64,000 nt of DNA from Streptomyces fodineus (GCF_001735805.1 NZ_CP017248.1:3534001-3598000), one strand, 5' to 3'. Shown: positions 16,139 through 25,562, counted from the stretch's first letter. Made by a program: numbers and translations. Notes: generated by a model not told the origin, from the letters alone.

Positions 16139-19100
16139 CTGCTTGCCTCCTCGGCTGTACCCCCCGTGGTTTCTTCGGCGTGTGCGTAGCCGGCCGGGCG
16201 CTGGTGGCCGGCCGTCCGTTCGGCGATCTCCGCCTCTACGTCCCGGTAGCCGGCCTCCGCCCCGCTGCGGAACCCGCCGAGCCTCCTGCGGAGGGCCTCG
16301 GCGTCGACGGTCCCGGGGCGGCGGCGCGGGGTCTGGGCCGGCACGGTGATCTTGGGTGTGCGCTTGGGGAGGCCCTTGCTGGTGAGCTGCTCCTCGGGCT
16401 CCGCCAAGGCTTCGCCTTCGGGGGGACTTGCGTGGTCGGGTGCGGGTGCCCCCCGTGGAGCGCGTCCACCGTCGGCGGCGTCCGCCGTGAGGTCCGGGAG
16501 CAACAGCTCCATCGTCGTCTCGGCGAACGTCTCCGCCGGGGCCTTCGGGCGGGTCTCCGTGTCCTGGGCACCCGGGTCGGCCTGCTCGTGAACGGCCGGC
16601 TGCGCCACGCCACCGTCCCGACCGACGCGCGCGTCCGGCACCGCCGGCCCGGCCGGCCCACCGAAGGCCTCCGGCACCGCCTGCCCGGCCCGCTCGCCAA
16701 GGACATCCGGCACCGCGCCCTCGGCCGACCTGCCGAAGGCGACGCCGTCGTCCTCACCGGCCGATCCGCGGTATCCACTCTTGGCCTCACCGGCCGGACC
16801 TTCGAAGGCAACTCCACCGCCCTCACCGACCGACCCGCCGGATCCGCCCTCGGCCTCACCGGCCGGACCTACGAAGGCAACTCCACCGCCCTCACCGGCC
16901 GACCCGCCGGATCCACCCTCGGCCTCAGCGCCGAGTCGGGTGTGGGAGACCTCCTCCGGCAGGCCACCGAAGCGGCTCGCGGCCTCCCTCGCCGGAACGG
17001 TCGGCAGGGCTGGATCAACCGGATCAACCGGTCCGGCCGGACCGTCGGAGGCGACCGCAGACACATCTCCGGCTGGAGCGCCGACGCCGTCCCGGTCGCC
17101 CGAGCTGTCAGAGGCAGCCCGCACGGGGGAATCGCCGGGGACCAAGCCACGCCCGTCCACCGAAGCGCTCTCACCCGCCGAGCCACCCGAGACCGAGCCG
17201 CGCCCCTCCTCCGAACCGCCGGAGGCAGGGGCAACACCCTCCACCGACGCGGCGGAGACCGAAGCAGCCCCCACGGACGGACCGCCAGAGTGCGAGGCCG
17301 CCCCCACCGCCTGACCACCGGAAGCCGAGGCGCCCTCGTCCACCGAACCGCCCGAAGCCGGAGCACGCCCCGCCCCCGAGCCACCCTCGTCCACCGAACC
17401 GCCGGAGGCCGAAGCACCCCCCACAGCCGAGCCGCCCGGAACCGAGCCGCGTGCCTCCGCCGAACCGCCGGAGGCCGGAGCGCCGGCCTGCGCGGAATCG
17501 CCCGGGGCAGGCACCCCCCGAGTCGCCTCCTCCGCCAAAGCCACCAGGGGATCCGGGTGCTTGGGGCGGGCGTGGAGGACGTTGGAGTTGACCTCCGCGT
17601 CGGCGCCGGGGAGGGAGAAGGTGGACGCGGGCTGTGCAGGGAGGGCGGTCGGTGGGGCCTCGGTGAGGAGGGTGGACGGCAGGACGGCCACCGCCGCGAT
17701 GCCGCCCTGCTTCTGCTCGCGCAGCCGTACCCGGACGCCGTGGCGGTGGGCGAGGCGGGCGACGACGTACAGGCCGAGGCCGAGACCCGCGTCGCCCTCC
17801 TCGTCGTACGGCGCCTCGGGGTCGAAGCCGGTCAGGCGGGTGTTGAGGCGGTCCAGGCGCTCGGTCGCCATGCCGATGCCCTCGTCCTGGACGGTGAGCA
17901 TGACCTCGCCGGACTCCAGGAGCCAGCCGGAGACCTCCACGGGCAGGTCCGGCGGGGAGAACGACGTGGCGTTCTCCATCAACTCGGCCAGCAGATGGGA
18001 GAGGTCGTCGGCCGCGAAGCCCGCCACGTGGACATGCGGGGGCAGGGCCGCGATGCGGACGCGTTCGTAGCGCTCGATCTCGCTGACGCCCGCCCGGACC
18101 ACGTCGACCAGCGGAACCGGGCCGTGGTGCTGCTGGACGTGCTCGGCGCCGGCCAGGACCAGGAGGTTCTCGCTGTGGCGGCGCATGACCGTGGCGAAGT
18201 GGTCCAGCTTGAAGAGCGTGGCGAGGCGGTCGGGATCGTGCTCGCGCTCCTCCAGGCCCTCGATGACGGCGAGCTGGCGTTCGACCAGGCCGAGGGTGCG
18301 CAGCGAGAGGTTCACGAACGTGCCGCCGATGGTGGTGCGCAGCCGCTGGAGCCGGTCGGCGGCCTGGCTGAGCTCGGCCTGCAGGGCCTCGCGGGCGTCG
18401 GCCATCTTCTGGCGCTGGCCGACCAGGTGTTTGCGGTCGGTCTCCAGGGTGGCGACCCGCTCGCCCGCGGCCACGGTCTGCTCGCGCAGGGCGACCGCGT
18501 GCGCGTGCAGGGCGTTCACCGAGCGGACGACCTCGGCGAACTCGTCGTTGCGGCCGGTGAAGGTGATCGGCTCCTGGGTCGTCGGGTCCTCGGACTCCGA
18601 CAGGCGTGCCGAGCCCCGGCGCAGCACCGACAGGGGGCGCGTCAGGGTGCGGGCCATGGCCGTGGCGAGGCCGACGGCGACCAGCATCAGGGCGCCGAGC
18701 ACCGCGATGCGGATCTCCAGGGCGGTGACGTCGTCGTCGCGGAGCCTGGCCAGGTCCTTGGTGCGGTGGTCGTAGAGGGCGGATTCCGCGCCGCGCATGA
18801 GGTCGACGCGTGCGGACAGGGCCGCGTCCAGCTTCTTGGTGCTGGTGGTCAGCTCGCTGTCGGCCAGCGTCGGCCGGGCGGTGAGCGTGGCCAGGTACTT
18901 CTCCGCCGAGTTGACATCGGTGCCGGTGACCGTGGAGTCGTAGGAGTCGACGGCCGTCTTGGGGGCGGTCGCGCGGAAGTCGGCGAGGGCCGCGTCGGCG
19001 CGCAGCCGGGCCTGCTGGGCGGCGGCGGCCAGTTCGTCGCGCTGTTTCCGGTCGGCCGCGGAGGCCGTGGAGGTCGTGGTGGCGAGGCCGGTGACGGGGT

Positions 19101-19752
19101 TGATCACCGTCCGGGTGCCGGACGGCACGTTCAGCGCGGCGAGCAGCAGACCGCGGGCGGCGGCGGACTGCTGCACGGCGGTGTCCAGTTCGGCGAGCGC
19201 GTGGGCGCCGGAGCCGGCCCGCGGGGGTGTCCGGTCGGCCAGCTGCTCGGCGAGCCGGTGCAGTTCGATGATGGCCGTGGAGTACGCCTGGTGGGCCTGG
19301 AGGGCGGTGCTCTTGCCGGTGAGGGCGTCGTGGCGGACGGCTGCTATGCCGTCGAGGTCGCCGCGCAGGCTCGCCGGGGTGTCGGTCTCGGCGCGCAGGT
19401 CCTCGACCTGCCGGTCCACACGGGCGCTGCGGTCCTCGGACGGGGCCTTGGCCTTGGGGCGGCCCGCGGCGATGTAGGAGGTGACCTCGTCGCGCTCGTC
19501 GGCGAGGGAGTCCGCGAGGGCGAGGGCGTCCTGGGTGCGGGCGGCCAGCGTCACCAGGTCCTGGGAGTCGCCGACGTCCTGGGAGGCGGTGAGCAGGGAG
19601 GGCGCGCCGGCTCCCGCGACGGCCGCGGCCACCACGGCGACGGCGACGATCAGCCGGGTGCGTACATGGGTGGGGCGGCCGGTGCCCACGGGAGTCTGCT
19701 GGGCGGTCCCCGTGGGGTCCGTCTGCCTGCCTGTGCGCCGAGGCCGCTTCAT
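16135..19752 (-). CDS. cvnA: Conservon nitrate/nitrite-sensor-like histidine kinase (CvnA family), very long C-terminal tail
   Basis: A protein of 1205 residues from the ATG at 19752 (a TTG at 19770 is possible). An N-terminal basic segment precedes a membrane helix (about 34-52). A helical extracytoplasmic nitrate/nitrite-sensing-like domain runs to about 340, a second helix covers about 346-366, then come HAMP, a coiled coil and an atypical kinase core. The HATPase has HLLAELMENATSFSP, DEGIGM and GLGLGLYVV. No standard HisKA phospho-acceptor is evident, as in other CvnA proteins. The region from about 745 to 1120 is low-complexity Ser/Gly/Glu repeats. A conserved tail follows with GLPKRTPK and RRLGGFRSG, typical of the family. 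It is first in the conservon operon. Confidence 0.92.
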   Translation of the reverse strand: MKRPRRTGRQTDPTGTAQQTPVGTGRPTHVRTRLIVAVAVVAAAVAGAGAPSLLTASQDVGDSQDLVTLAARTQDALALADSLADERDEVTSYIAAGRPKAKAPSEDRSARVDRQVEDLRAETDTPASLRGDLDGIAAVRHDALTGKSTALQAHQAYSTAIIELHRLAEQLADRTPPRAGSGAHALAELDTAVQQSAAARGLLLAALNVPSGTRTVINPVTGLATTTSTASAADRKQRDELAAAAQQARLRADAALADFRATAPKTAVDSYDSTVTGTDVNSAEKYLATLTARPTLADSELTTSTKKLDAALSARVDLMRGAESALYDHRTKDLARLRDDDVTALEIRIAVLGALMLVAVGLATAMARTLTRPLSVLRRGSARLSESEDPTTQEPITFTGRNDEFAEVVRSVNALHAHAVALREQTVAAGERVATLETDRKHLVGQRQKMADAREALQAELSQAADRLQRLRTTIGGTFVNLSLRTLGLVERQLAVIEGLEEREHDPDRLATLFKLDHFATVMRRHSENLLVLAGAEHVQQHHGPVPLVDVVRAGVSEIERYERVRIAALPPHVHVAGFAADDLSHLLAELMENATSFSPPDLPVEVSGWLLESGEVMLTVQDEGIGMATERLDRLNTRLTGFDPEAPYDEEGDAGLGLGLYVVARLAHRHGVRVRLREQKQGGIAAVAVLPSTLLTEAPPTALPAQPASTFSLPGADAEVNSNVLHARPKHPDPLVALAEEATRGVPAPGDSAQAGAPASGGSAEARGSVPGGSAVGGASASGGSVDEGGSGAGRAPASGGSVDEGASASGGQAVGAASHSGGPSVGAASVSAASVEGVAPASGGSEEGRGSVSGGSAGESASVDGRGLVPGDSPVRAASDSSGDRDGVGAPAGDVSAVASDGPAGPVDPVDPALPTVPAREAASRFGGLPEEVSHTRLGAEAEGGSGGSAGEGGGVAFVGPAGEAEGGSGGSVGEGGGVAFEGPAGEAKSGYRGSAGEDDGVAFGRSAEGAVPDVLGERAGQAVPEAFGGPAGPAVPDARVGRDGGVAQPAVHEQADPGAQDTETRPKAPAETFAETTMELLLPDLTADAADGGRAPRGAPAPDHASPPEGEALAEPEEQLTSKGLPKRTPKITVPAQTPRRRPGTVDAEALRRRLGGFRSGAEAGYRDVEAEIAERTAGHQRPAGYAHAEETTGGTAEEASS
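16714..17520 (-). repeat. Tandem repeats in the cvnA tail
   Basis: Two repeat types are visible. At 16783-16921, copies of a 69-bp unit (23 residues with GEGGGVAF and GPAGEAE) are nearly identical, and a more degenerate copy begins near 16714. At about 17200-17500 a shorter unit recurs with the core ASGGS, followed by VDEG or similar, every 11-14 residues. Both encode acidic Ser/Gly-rich disordered protein. The high DNA identity of the 69-bp units suggests recent expansion by slippage or recombination. Confidence 0.75.
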
Positions 19753-20141
19753 CTGCACCGGTGCTCGCAATCCTGAACTCGTCTACCCGGGGCCCGGGTG
19801 GCACCCCGTCATATTCGTGCCAAGTGGTGCGTACACCCGGTTCGTATGGTTCCCGACCCTCCCAGCGCCGGTGGGCAGTGGTCGCGCATCACCTGACCCG
19901 CCACCCGAAGGAGTGAACATCGGAGGAGAGTTGGCGGGCAAGTTCCTCTGGCGCGTGCGGGACCCTTGCCCGGCACGCCGGTTGGACGCGGGCGGCAGGC
20001 TTTGGCAGTATTCGCCACCACGCTTTCCCGGAGGGGCTCATTCCACCCCAAAGCAGGCGGCTGACCTGCGGGGTCGTGTCAATTCGGCGGCACTTGCCAG
20101 CCTTTGGCGCATCCTGTGAAGGGGTCGTGCAGACTGGCCGA
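19753..20141. other. Divergent intergenic region, cvnA and PP2C-like gene
   Basis: About 390 bases without a supported gene. It must hold the promoters of the conservon operon (leftward) and the phosphatase gene (rightward). I see no consensus sigma-70-like pair that I would defend and no clear palindrome. Confidence 0.5.
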
Positions 20142-20930
20142 ATGCGAACTGATCTCGTTTCGGAACCCGGCGACCCGAACCGCCCCAACGAGGACTTCGC
20201 CGGCGTCGGACTACCCGCCTCCGGGCAGGGCGGTTGCGTGATCGTCCTCGACGGCGTGACCCCGCCACGGGGCGCGACGGGGTGTCTGCATTCCGTCCCC
20301 TGGTTCACCGCGCGACTCGGCGGCGCACTGACCGAACTGACCGTTTCCGGGCGAGATCTGACGCTCCCGGATATTCTCTCGCGGGCCATCGAACGCACCG
20401 CCGAGGCCCACGCCGCGACCTGTGAGCTTTCTCACCCACGAACCCCCCAGGCGACCGTCGCCCTGGCCCGCTGGTCCCCCGACACGGTCGAGTACCTGGT
20501 GCTGTCCGACTCCGCGCTGCTGCTGCGGGGCCCCGACGGGACGGTCACCCCGGTGCTGGACGACCGGATGGCCCGGCTCCCGCGCTCCGCGCTCGCCACC
20601 GACGCCCTGGTGGACGCCACCCTGCGCAACAAGGAGGGCGGCTTCTTCACGGCCGCCGCCGATCCCTCGGTGGCGGCCCGCGCGGTGGCCGGCACCCTGC
20701 CCCGTCGCGAGGTCTGCGCCCTGGCCGCGCTGACGGACGGCGCGACCCGCTGGACGGAGAAGTTCCACGAGGGCGACTGGCGGGCCCTGTTCGAGCTGGT
20801 CGCGAAGGAGGGCGCCCGGTCGCTGGTGGACCGGGTGCGGGAGCTGGAGACGACGGACCGGGAGACGCGGACGTTCCTGCGGCGGAGCAAGACGCACGAC
20901 GACGCCACGGTGGTGTACGTCGAGCTGTGA
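20142..20930 (+). CDS. PP2C-like protein phosphatase family protein
   Basis: A 262-residue cytoplasmic protein. PP2C-type landmarks are EPGDPNRPNEDFAGVG near the start (metal-binding Glu/Asp), VIVLDGVTPP, LSDSALLL, LAALTDGATRW (the GD/TDG motif) and KTHDDATVVYVEL at the end, the usual DDAT/S metal ligand. The typical DG at the first core position is seen as VLDGV. It probably removes phosphate from Ser/Thr residues, though this short PP2C-like group is not characterised. It stands alone between the divergent conservon and the convergent MarR gene. Confidence 0.8.
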   Translation: MRTDLVSEPGDPNRPNEDFAGVGLPASGQGGCVIVLDGVTPPRGATGCLHSVPWFTARLGGALTELTVSGRDLTLPDILSRAIERTAEAHAATCELSHPRTPQATVALARWSPDTVEYLVLSDSALLLRGPDGTVTPVLDDRMARLPRSALATDALVDATLRNKEGGFFTAAADPSVAARAVAGTLPRREVCALAALTDGATRWTEKFHEGDWRALFELVAKEGARSLVDRVRELETTDRETRTFLRRSKTHDDATVVYVEL

Positions 20931-20948
20931 GGCCCCGCCGGCTCCGCC

Positions 20949-21440
20949 CTACTTCTCCATGACCCCGTTCAACTGGTTCAGCAGCCGGGCCAGTTCGGCG
21001 ACCTCGCGGCGGTCCCAGTGGGCGAGCTGCCTGACGTATCGGGCGCGGCGCGCCTCGCGGACCTTGCCGACCCGGCTGCGCCCCTCGTCGGTCAGGGTGA
21101 CGAGCCAGGCGCGGCCGTCGGCGGGGTCGGGTTCGCGGGCGATCAGGCCGAGCTCCTCCAGGGCGCGCAGCTGGCGGGACATGGTGGCCTTGCCGACGCC
21201 GATGTAGGCGGCGAGCTCCGTGGCCCGCCGGCCGCCGCATTCGTCCAGGCGGATGAGCAGGCCGTACGCGGAGGACTCCAGGTCGGGATGGACCTCGCGG
21301 GCCATCTCGCCCTGGTTGGCCCGGGCACGCCGCAGCAGCACGGTCAACTCCCGCTCCAGTGCCAGGAATTCCCGGTCCGCACCACTGGGCGTCATCTTCT
21401 GGGCGCCGCGATGTGCGTCGCCGTTTCCGTCCTCGTGCAC
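20949..21440 (-). CDS. MarR-family transcriptional regulator
   Basis: A 163-residue protein if the GTG at 21440 (after AGGGG) is used; a longer frame begins further upstream. The winged helix is clear: ATELAAYIGVGKATMSRQLRALEELGLIAREPDPADGRAWLVTLTDEG, the last part being the wing with the DxRxxxLxLT/DxG pattern. It is divergent from the GH25 lysozyme gene. The palindrome CTACGTGCGTAG (21567-21578) in the shared intergenic region is a possible operator. The ligand is unknown. Confidence 0.9.
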   Translation of the reverse strand: MHEDGNGDAHRGAQKMTPSGADREFLALERELTVLLRRARANQGEMAREVHPDLESSAYGLLIRLDECGGRRATELAAYIGVGKATMSRQLRALEELGLIAREPDPADGRAWLVTLTDEGRSRVGKVREARRARYVRQLAHWDRREVAELARLLNQLNGVMEK

Positions 21441-21678
21441 GTCAGCACCCCTGCTCGGTTTCGCCGTCCTGAAAGTTTCTGCCAAAAGTCGTCATTGCCG
21501 CAGCTCTGTAAGTATTTCGCAGGCGTAGACCAACGGCGGCGCCCGGACCCCCTTCCCACCCCTCATCTACGTGCGTAGCTTCTTTATCAGGCAATGAATG
21601 GCATGCCCACGCCAGTGCGGCATTCGGTACACGGTCACTGCCGCGCTCCCCCCACCCCACATCTTCCGGAGGCACGTC

Positions 21679-22512
21679 ATGCCCGTGCACAGACCCGGCT
21701 CCGACCGTCCCATCCGCCCGCGCCCCCTCGCCGTCCTCGTCACGGCCCTGCTCACGGCGCTCTCCCTCGCCCTCCCCCTCACCTCCGCCCACGCCGCGAC
21801 CAAGCCCAGCCGCGGCTCCGCCCACATGGGCATGGGCGTCCTCGCCCACGACGGACGGCACGGCACCCTCACCTCCGGCAGCGTCACCCAGACCGAGGGC
21901 GTGGACGTCGCCGGCTACCAGGGCAACGTCGCCTGGTCGACCCTGTGGAGCAGCGGGGTCAGGTGGGCGTACACCAAGGCCACGGAAGGCACGTACTACA
22001 CGAACCCGTACTTCGCCCAGCAGTACAACGGTTCGTACAACGTGGGCATGATCCGCGGCGCCTACCACTTCGCGACCCCGGACACCACCAGCGGGGCCAC
22101 CCAGGCGAGCTACTTCGCCGGCCACGGCGGCGGCTGGTCCAGGGACGGCAAGACCCTGCCGGGCGCGCTCGACATCGAGTGGAACCCCTACGGGGCCGCC
22201 TGCTACGGCAAGACCGCGAGCCAGCTGGTCGGCTGGATCGCCGACTTCCTGGCCACCTACAAGTCCCTCACCGGCCGGGACGCCGTGATCTACACGGCGA
22301 CCAGCTGGTGGACCCAGTGCACCGGCGACTACGGCGGCTTCGCGGCGAACAACCCGCTGTGGATCGCCCGGTACGCCTCGGACCCGGGGACGCTGCCGGC
22401 CGGCTGGTCGTACTACACGATGTGGCAGTACACCTCCTCCGGTCCGACCGTCGGCGACCACGACGAGTTCAACGGTGCCCTGGACCGGGTGCAGGCGCTG
22501 GCCAACGGCTAG
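21679..22512 (+). CDS. Secreted GH25 lysozyme (N-acetylmuramidase)
   Basis: A 277-residue exported enzyme. The signal peptide (LAVLVTALLTALSLALPLTSAHA) is followed by a linker and a single GH25 domain of the Streptomyces cellosyl/lysozyme M1 type: EGVDVAGYQGNVAW, YTKATEG, GAYHFATPD, ALDIEWNP (catalytic Asp and Glu of the DxE motif) and WQYTSSG. It cleaves the MurNAc-GlcNAc bond of peptidoglycan. The ATG at 21679 follows CCGGAGG. There is no cell-wall-binding module. Confidence 0.95.
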   Translation: MPVHRPGSDRPIRPRPLAVLVTALLTALSLALPLTSAHAATKPSRGSAHMGMGVLAHDGRHGTLTSGSVTQTEGVDVAGYQGNVAWSTLWSSGVRWAYTKATEGTYYTNPYFAQQYNGSYNVGMIRGAYHFATPDTTSGATQASYFAGHGGGWSRDGKTLPGALDIEWNPYGAACYGKTASQLVGWIADFLATYKSLTGRDAVIYTATSWWTQCTGDYGGFAANNPLWIARYASDPGTLPAGWSYYTMWQYTSSGPTVGDHDEFNGALDRVQALANG

Positions 22513-22532
22513 TCCTTGCACAGCCGGGGAGA

Positions 22533-22736
22533 TCACAGCCCCAGGGAGATCGCGATCCGCGTCAGCTCGGCCGTGCTCGTGTGGCCGAGCTTGGCGCGGA
22601 TGCGGCGCAGATAGGTGTCCACCGTGTGCCGGGAGACGCCCATGGCGTGGGCCGCCTGGAGATGGGTGCGGCCCGCCGCGATATGCCGGAGCGTCTCCAG
22701 CTCGCGGCCGGTCAGCGTCGGGGTCGTGCCGGTCAT
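22533..22736 (-). CDS. Stand-alone LuxR-type HTH protein (67 aa)
   Basis: The protein is just a GerE/LuxR helix-turn-helix: LTGRELETLRHIAAGRTHLQAAHAMGVSRHTVDTYLRRIRAKLGHTSTAELTRIAISLGL. There is no receiver or sensor domain. The ATG start is well supported by AAGGAGG four bases upstream. It is divergent from the SpoIIE phosphatase gene. Such mini-regulators may bind DNA constitutively or pair with a partner. Confidence 0.85.
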   Translation of the reverse strand: MTGTTPTLTGRELETLRHIAAGRTHLQAAHAMGVSRHTVDTYLRRIRAKLGHTSTAELTRIAISLGL

Positions 22737-22932
22737 CGGTCCTCCTTGGTCGCACCCCCCAGCGGTATCCGCAATGCCTGAATAAGGACATTTGTCGTCT
22801 TGACGCCGGGAGGCCGCCGGCCGGTTGCGGCCCGACCGCGATTTTCTTCCCGCGGCTCTGCGTTGGTGCTCCGCGCCGGCCGGGATCATGCTGGTCAGTA
22901 GAGCCTGCCGAGCAAGGGCGAGATGAGCGGCG

Positions 22933-25293
22933 ATGGAGCGACAGTCGACGTACACGGCCACGGCCACCATCGATGAGCAGGGCATCCTCACCAGCTGGAG
23001 CGAAGGCGCGGAGCGGCTGCTCGGCTACGACTCGCCGGCCGTCGTCGGACGGCCCGCCACCGCGCTGCTCGCCGCCGACGGCTCGGCGGCCCGCCGGATC
23101 GTCGCCGGACGGGACCGCTGGAACGGCACGGTCCCGCTGCTGCACCGCGACGGCCGGCGGCTGGAGCTGGGTGTCCTCGCGCACCGCCGGACCTCGGACA
23201 CCGGCGTCACCGACTGGCTCGTGGTGAGCGCCGTGACGGCCCGGGCGCAGCCGCCGCGGGGCGAACCGCTGGAGGAGTGGACATTTCTGCAGTCCCCCTT
23301 CCCGCTGGCGATCTTCGACGCCGATCTGCGGCTCGTACGCGCCAACCGCCGCATGGAGCACGCCCTCGCGCTGCCCGAGGCCGCGATGCGCGGGCTGCGG
23401 CTGCCGCACATCGTGCCCGGCGCCGCGAGCGAGGAGGCCGACCGGTCGATGCGGCTCGCGCTGGAGTCGGGCCGGCCGCAGGAGGCCCGGGCCCGGCTCG
23501 GCCCGCAGCTGGGCCGCGGCGCCGTCCTGACGCCGCTGAAGGACGCCGGTGGCCAGGTGCGCGCCGTCTGTCTGTCCGCCGAGGCACCCGCCGAGGACTC
23601 CGCCGGCCGGCGGCGCCCGTCGGCCGAGAGCGGCCCGCACGTCGGCACGGCGGCGGACCAGGCCCGCGCCGCGCAGGAACTCAGCGAGGTCACGGTCCCC
23701 CGGCTCGCCGACGTCATAGCCGTCGACCTGCTCGACTCCCCCCGCGAGGCGGACGATGAACGCTCGGCGCGGCCCGGCCCGGTGGTGCTGCGCCGCGCCG
23801 CCCTGCGCACCATCCCGGACGGCGAGGGGTCGGCCTACGGCACCGGGGTGGGCGAGGCGATCGTCTGCCCGGTGGACTCCCCTCCGGTCCAGTGCCTGAC
23901 CGCGGGCCGGCCCCTTCTGTACGACACGACGGACCCGCTTCTCGCCGAGTGGGCGACGGTGGACCCGGGCGCGGCATGGCTGCGCGCGTCCGGGGCGCGC
24001 TCGCTGCTGGCGGTGCCGCTGCTCGTCCAGGGCAGCACGCTCGGGGTGGCGCTGTTCGGCCGGCGCCCCGGCCGGGAGCGGTTCGGCCCGGAGGATCTAC
24101 GGCTGGCCCAGGAGTTCACGGCCAGGGCGGCGGCCGGCATCCGGCAGGCCCGGGGCTACGCGCGGGCCCGGACCACGACCATGGCGCTCCAGCAGAGCCT
24201 GCTTCCGCACACGCTGCCCGACCAGGCGGCCCTGGAGATCGCCACCCGCTATCTGCCCGCCGCGACCCGGGCCGGGGTGGGCGGCGACTGGTTCGACGTG
24301 ATCCGCCTGTCGGGCGCGCGGGTGGCGCTGATCGTGGGCGATGTGGTGGGCCACGGCATCCGCGCCTCGGCCACCATGGGCCGGCTGCGCACGGCGGTGC
24401 GCACCCTGGCCGACGTCGATCTGCCGGCCGACGAGCTGCTCACCCACCTCGACGACCTGGTGCTGCGCCTGGCCGCCGACGAGGGCAGCTCGGACCCGGC
24501 CGCCGAGACCGCCGGGGGCATCGGCACCACCTGTCTGTACGCGGTCTACGACCCCGTCGCGCGGCGGTGCACCCTGGCCCGGGCCGGGCATCCGCCGCCC
24601 GCCGTGGTCAGCCCGGACGGCGCCGTGAGTTTCCTCGACGTGCCTGCGGGGCCGCCGCTCGGGCTCGGCGGGCTGCCCTTCGAGGCCATCGAGACCGACC
24701 TGCCCGAGGGCAGCCTGCTCGTTCTCTACACCGACGGGCTGCTCGAGGCCCGCGAACACGACATCGACGAGGCCCTGGACAAGATGTTCGCCGCGCTCGG
24801 CCGGCCCGCGAAGTCGCTGGACGCGGTCTGCGACCATGTGATCACCGCGCTGCTGACCCATCGCCCCGACGACGACATCGCCCTGCTCGTCGCCCGCACC
24901 CGGGGCCTGCACGAGGACCGGGTGGCCTCCTGGGAGCTGGCGAACGAACCCACCGCCGTCGCCGGCGCCCGCCGGCTCGTCGACGACCAGCTGTTCACGT
25001 GGGGCCTGGCGGAGGCCGTCTTCACGACCGAGCTGATGGTCAGCGAGCTGGTCACCAACGCCATCCGCTACGGCCGCCCGCCCATCCGGCTCCGGCTGAT
25101 CCACCAGGACTCGACCCTGATCTGCGAGGTGTACGACTCCAGCGGCACCACCCCGCACATGCGCCGCGCCCGCATCTTCGACGAGGGCGGCCGGGGCCTG
25201 CTGCTGGTCGCCCAGCTGGCCGACCGCTGGGGGACCCGGCACGACCGGATCGGCAAGACGGTGTGGGCGGAGCAGTCCCTGGCCGAGCGCTGA
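22933..25293 (+). CDS. PAS/GAF/SpoIIE-phosphatase/HATPase regulator
   Basis: A 786-residue multidomain signalling protein. Domains in order are PAS (about 8-105, GILTSWSEGAERLLGYDS), a second PAS-like module (about 115-215), GAF (about 245-395, RSLLAVPLLVQGSTLGV), a SpoIIE/PP2C phosphatase domain (about 420-640, GVGGDWFDVIRLSGARVALIVGDVVGHG and LVLYTDGLLEAR, DDDIALLVART) and an anti-sigma-type HATPase domain (about 655-786, ELMVSELVTNAIRYG, GRGLLLVAQLADRWG). It probably controls an anti-sigma/anti-anti-sigma switch by dephosphorylating a STAS protein while also carrying an RsbW-like kinase module. The ATG start has a weak site (GATGAGCGGCG). Confidence 0.92.
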   Translation: MERQSTYTATATIDEQGILTSWSEGAERLLGYDSPAVVGRPATALLAADGSAARRIVAGRDRWNGTVPLLHRDGRRLELGVLAHRRTSDTGVTDWLVVSAVTARAQPPRGEPLEEWTFLQSPFPLAIFDADLRLVRANRRMEHALALPEAAMRGLRLPHIVPGAASEEADRSMRLALESGRPQEARARLGPQLGRGAVLTPLKDAGGQVRAVCLSAEAPAEDSAGRRRPSAESGPHVGTAADQARAAQELSEVTVPRLADVIAVDLLDSPREADDERSARPGPVVLRRAALRTIPDGEGSAYGTGVGEAIVCPVDSPPVQCLTAGRPLLYDTTDPLLAEWATVDPGAAWLRASGARSLLAVPLLVQGSTLGVALFGRRPGRERFGPEDLRLAQEFTARAAAGIRQARGYARARTTTMALQQSLLPHTLPDQAALEIATRYLPAATRAGVGGDWFDVIRLSGARVALIVGDVVGHGIRASATMGRLRTAVRTLADVDLPADELLTHLDDLVLRLAADEGSSDPAAETAGGIGTTCLYAVYDPVARRCTLARAGHPPPAVVSPDGAVSFLDVPAGPPLGLGGLPFEAIETDLPEGSLLVLYTDGLLEAREHDIDEALDKMFAALGRPAKSLDAVCDHVITALLTHRPDDDIALLVARTRGLHEDRVASWELANEPTAVAGARRLVDDQLFTWGLAEAVFTTELMVSELVTNAIRYGRPPIRLRLIHQDSTLICEVYDSSGTTPHMRRARIFDEGGRGLLLVAQLADRWGTRHDRIGKTVWAEQSLAER

Positions 25294-25310
25294 CCCCGGA
25301 CACACGCCGC

Positions 25311-25337
25311 CGCCCCGTCGCGGGAGGCGACGGGGCG
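25311..25337. terminator. Bidirectional terminator hairpin
   Basis: An 11-bp perfect stem, CGCCCCGTCGC with GCGACGGGGCG, encloses a GGGAG loop. It lies between the convergent SpoIIE phosphatase gene and the small Pro-rich secreted protein gene. Confidence 0.75.
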
Positions 25338-25350
25338 GAGCGCTTTCGGT

Positions 25351-25536
25351 TCACCGGGCGATGCCGTGGTCCGGGTTCGGTGTGGGTGCGGGGTTGGGTG
25401 CCGGTGCCGGCCCGGTGGCCGGCGGCGGTCTGGTCGCGGGCGCCGGCTTCGGGCTGCTGGCGGACGCGGCGCCGGAGAGGACGGCCACGGTGGCCGCCGC
25501 GAGGGCGACGGAGCGTCGCCGGATGTTCCTGTGCAT
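25351..25536 (-). CDS. Small Pro-rich secreted protein
   Basis: A 61-residue product: a short basic N-terminus (MHRNIRRRSVALAAATVAVL), a signal-peptide-like hydrophobic segment ending near GAASA, then a Pro/Ala/Asn-rich tail (PAPNPAPTPNPDHG). A GGAGGGAG site lies about 8 bases upstream of the ATG, which favours a real gene. It follows the N/Q-rich repeat gene in the same direction, but a strong terminator between them suggests separate transcription. The function is unknown. Confidence 0.6.
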   Translation of the reverse strand: MHRNIRRRSVALAAATVAVLSGAASASSPKPAPATRPPPATGPAPAPNPAPTPNPDHGIAR

Positions 25537-25562
25537 GGCGGGGTCTCCCTCCGTGAGCGAGA

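Noticed and set aside
16180..19776. Very long plus-strand open frame opposite cvnA
   Set aside because: It follows the codon periodicity of cvnA, contains no domain, and cvnA has clear domains and operon context.
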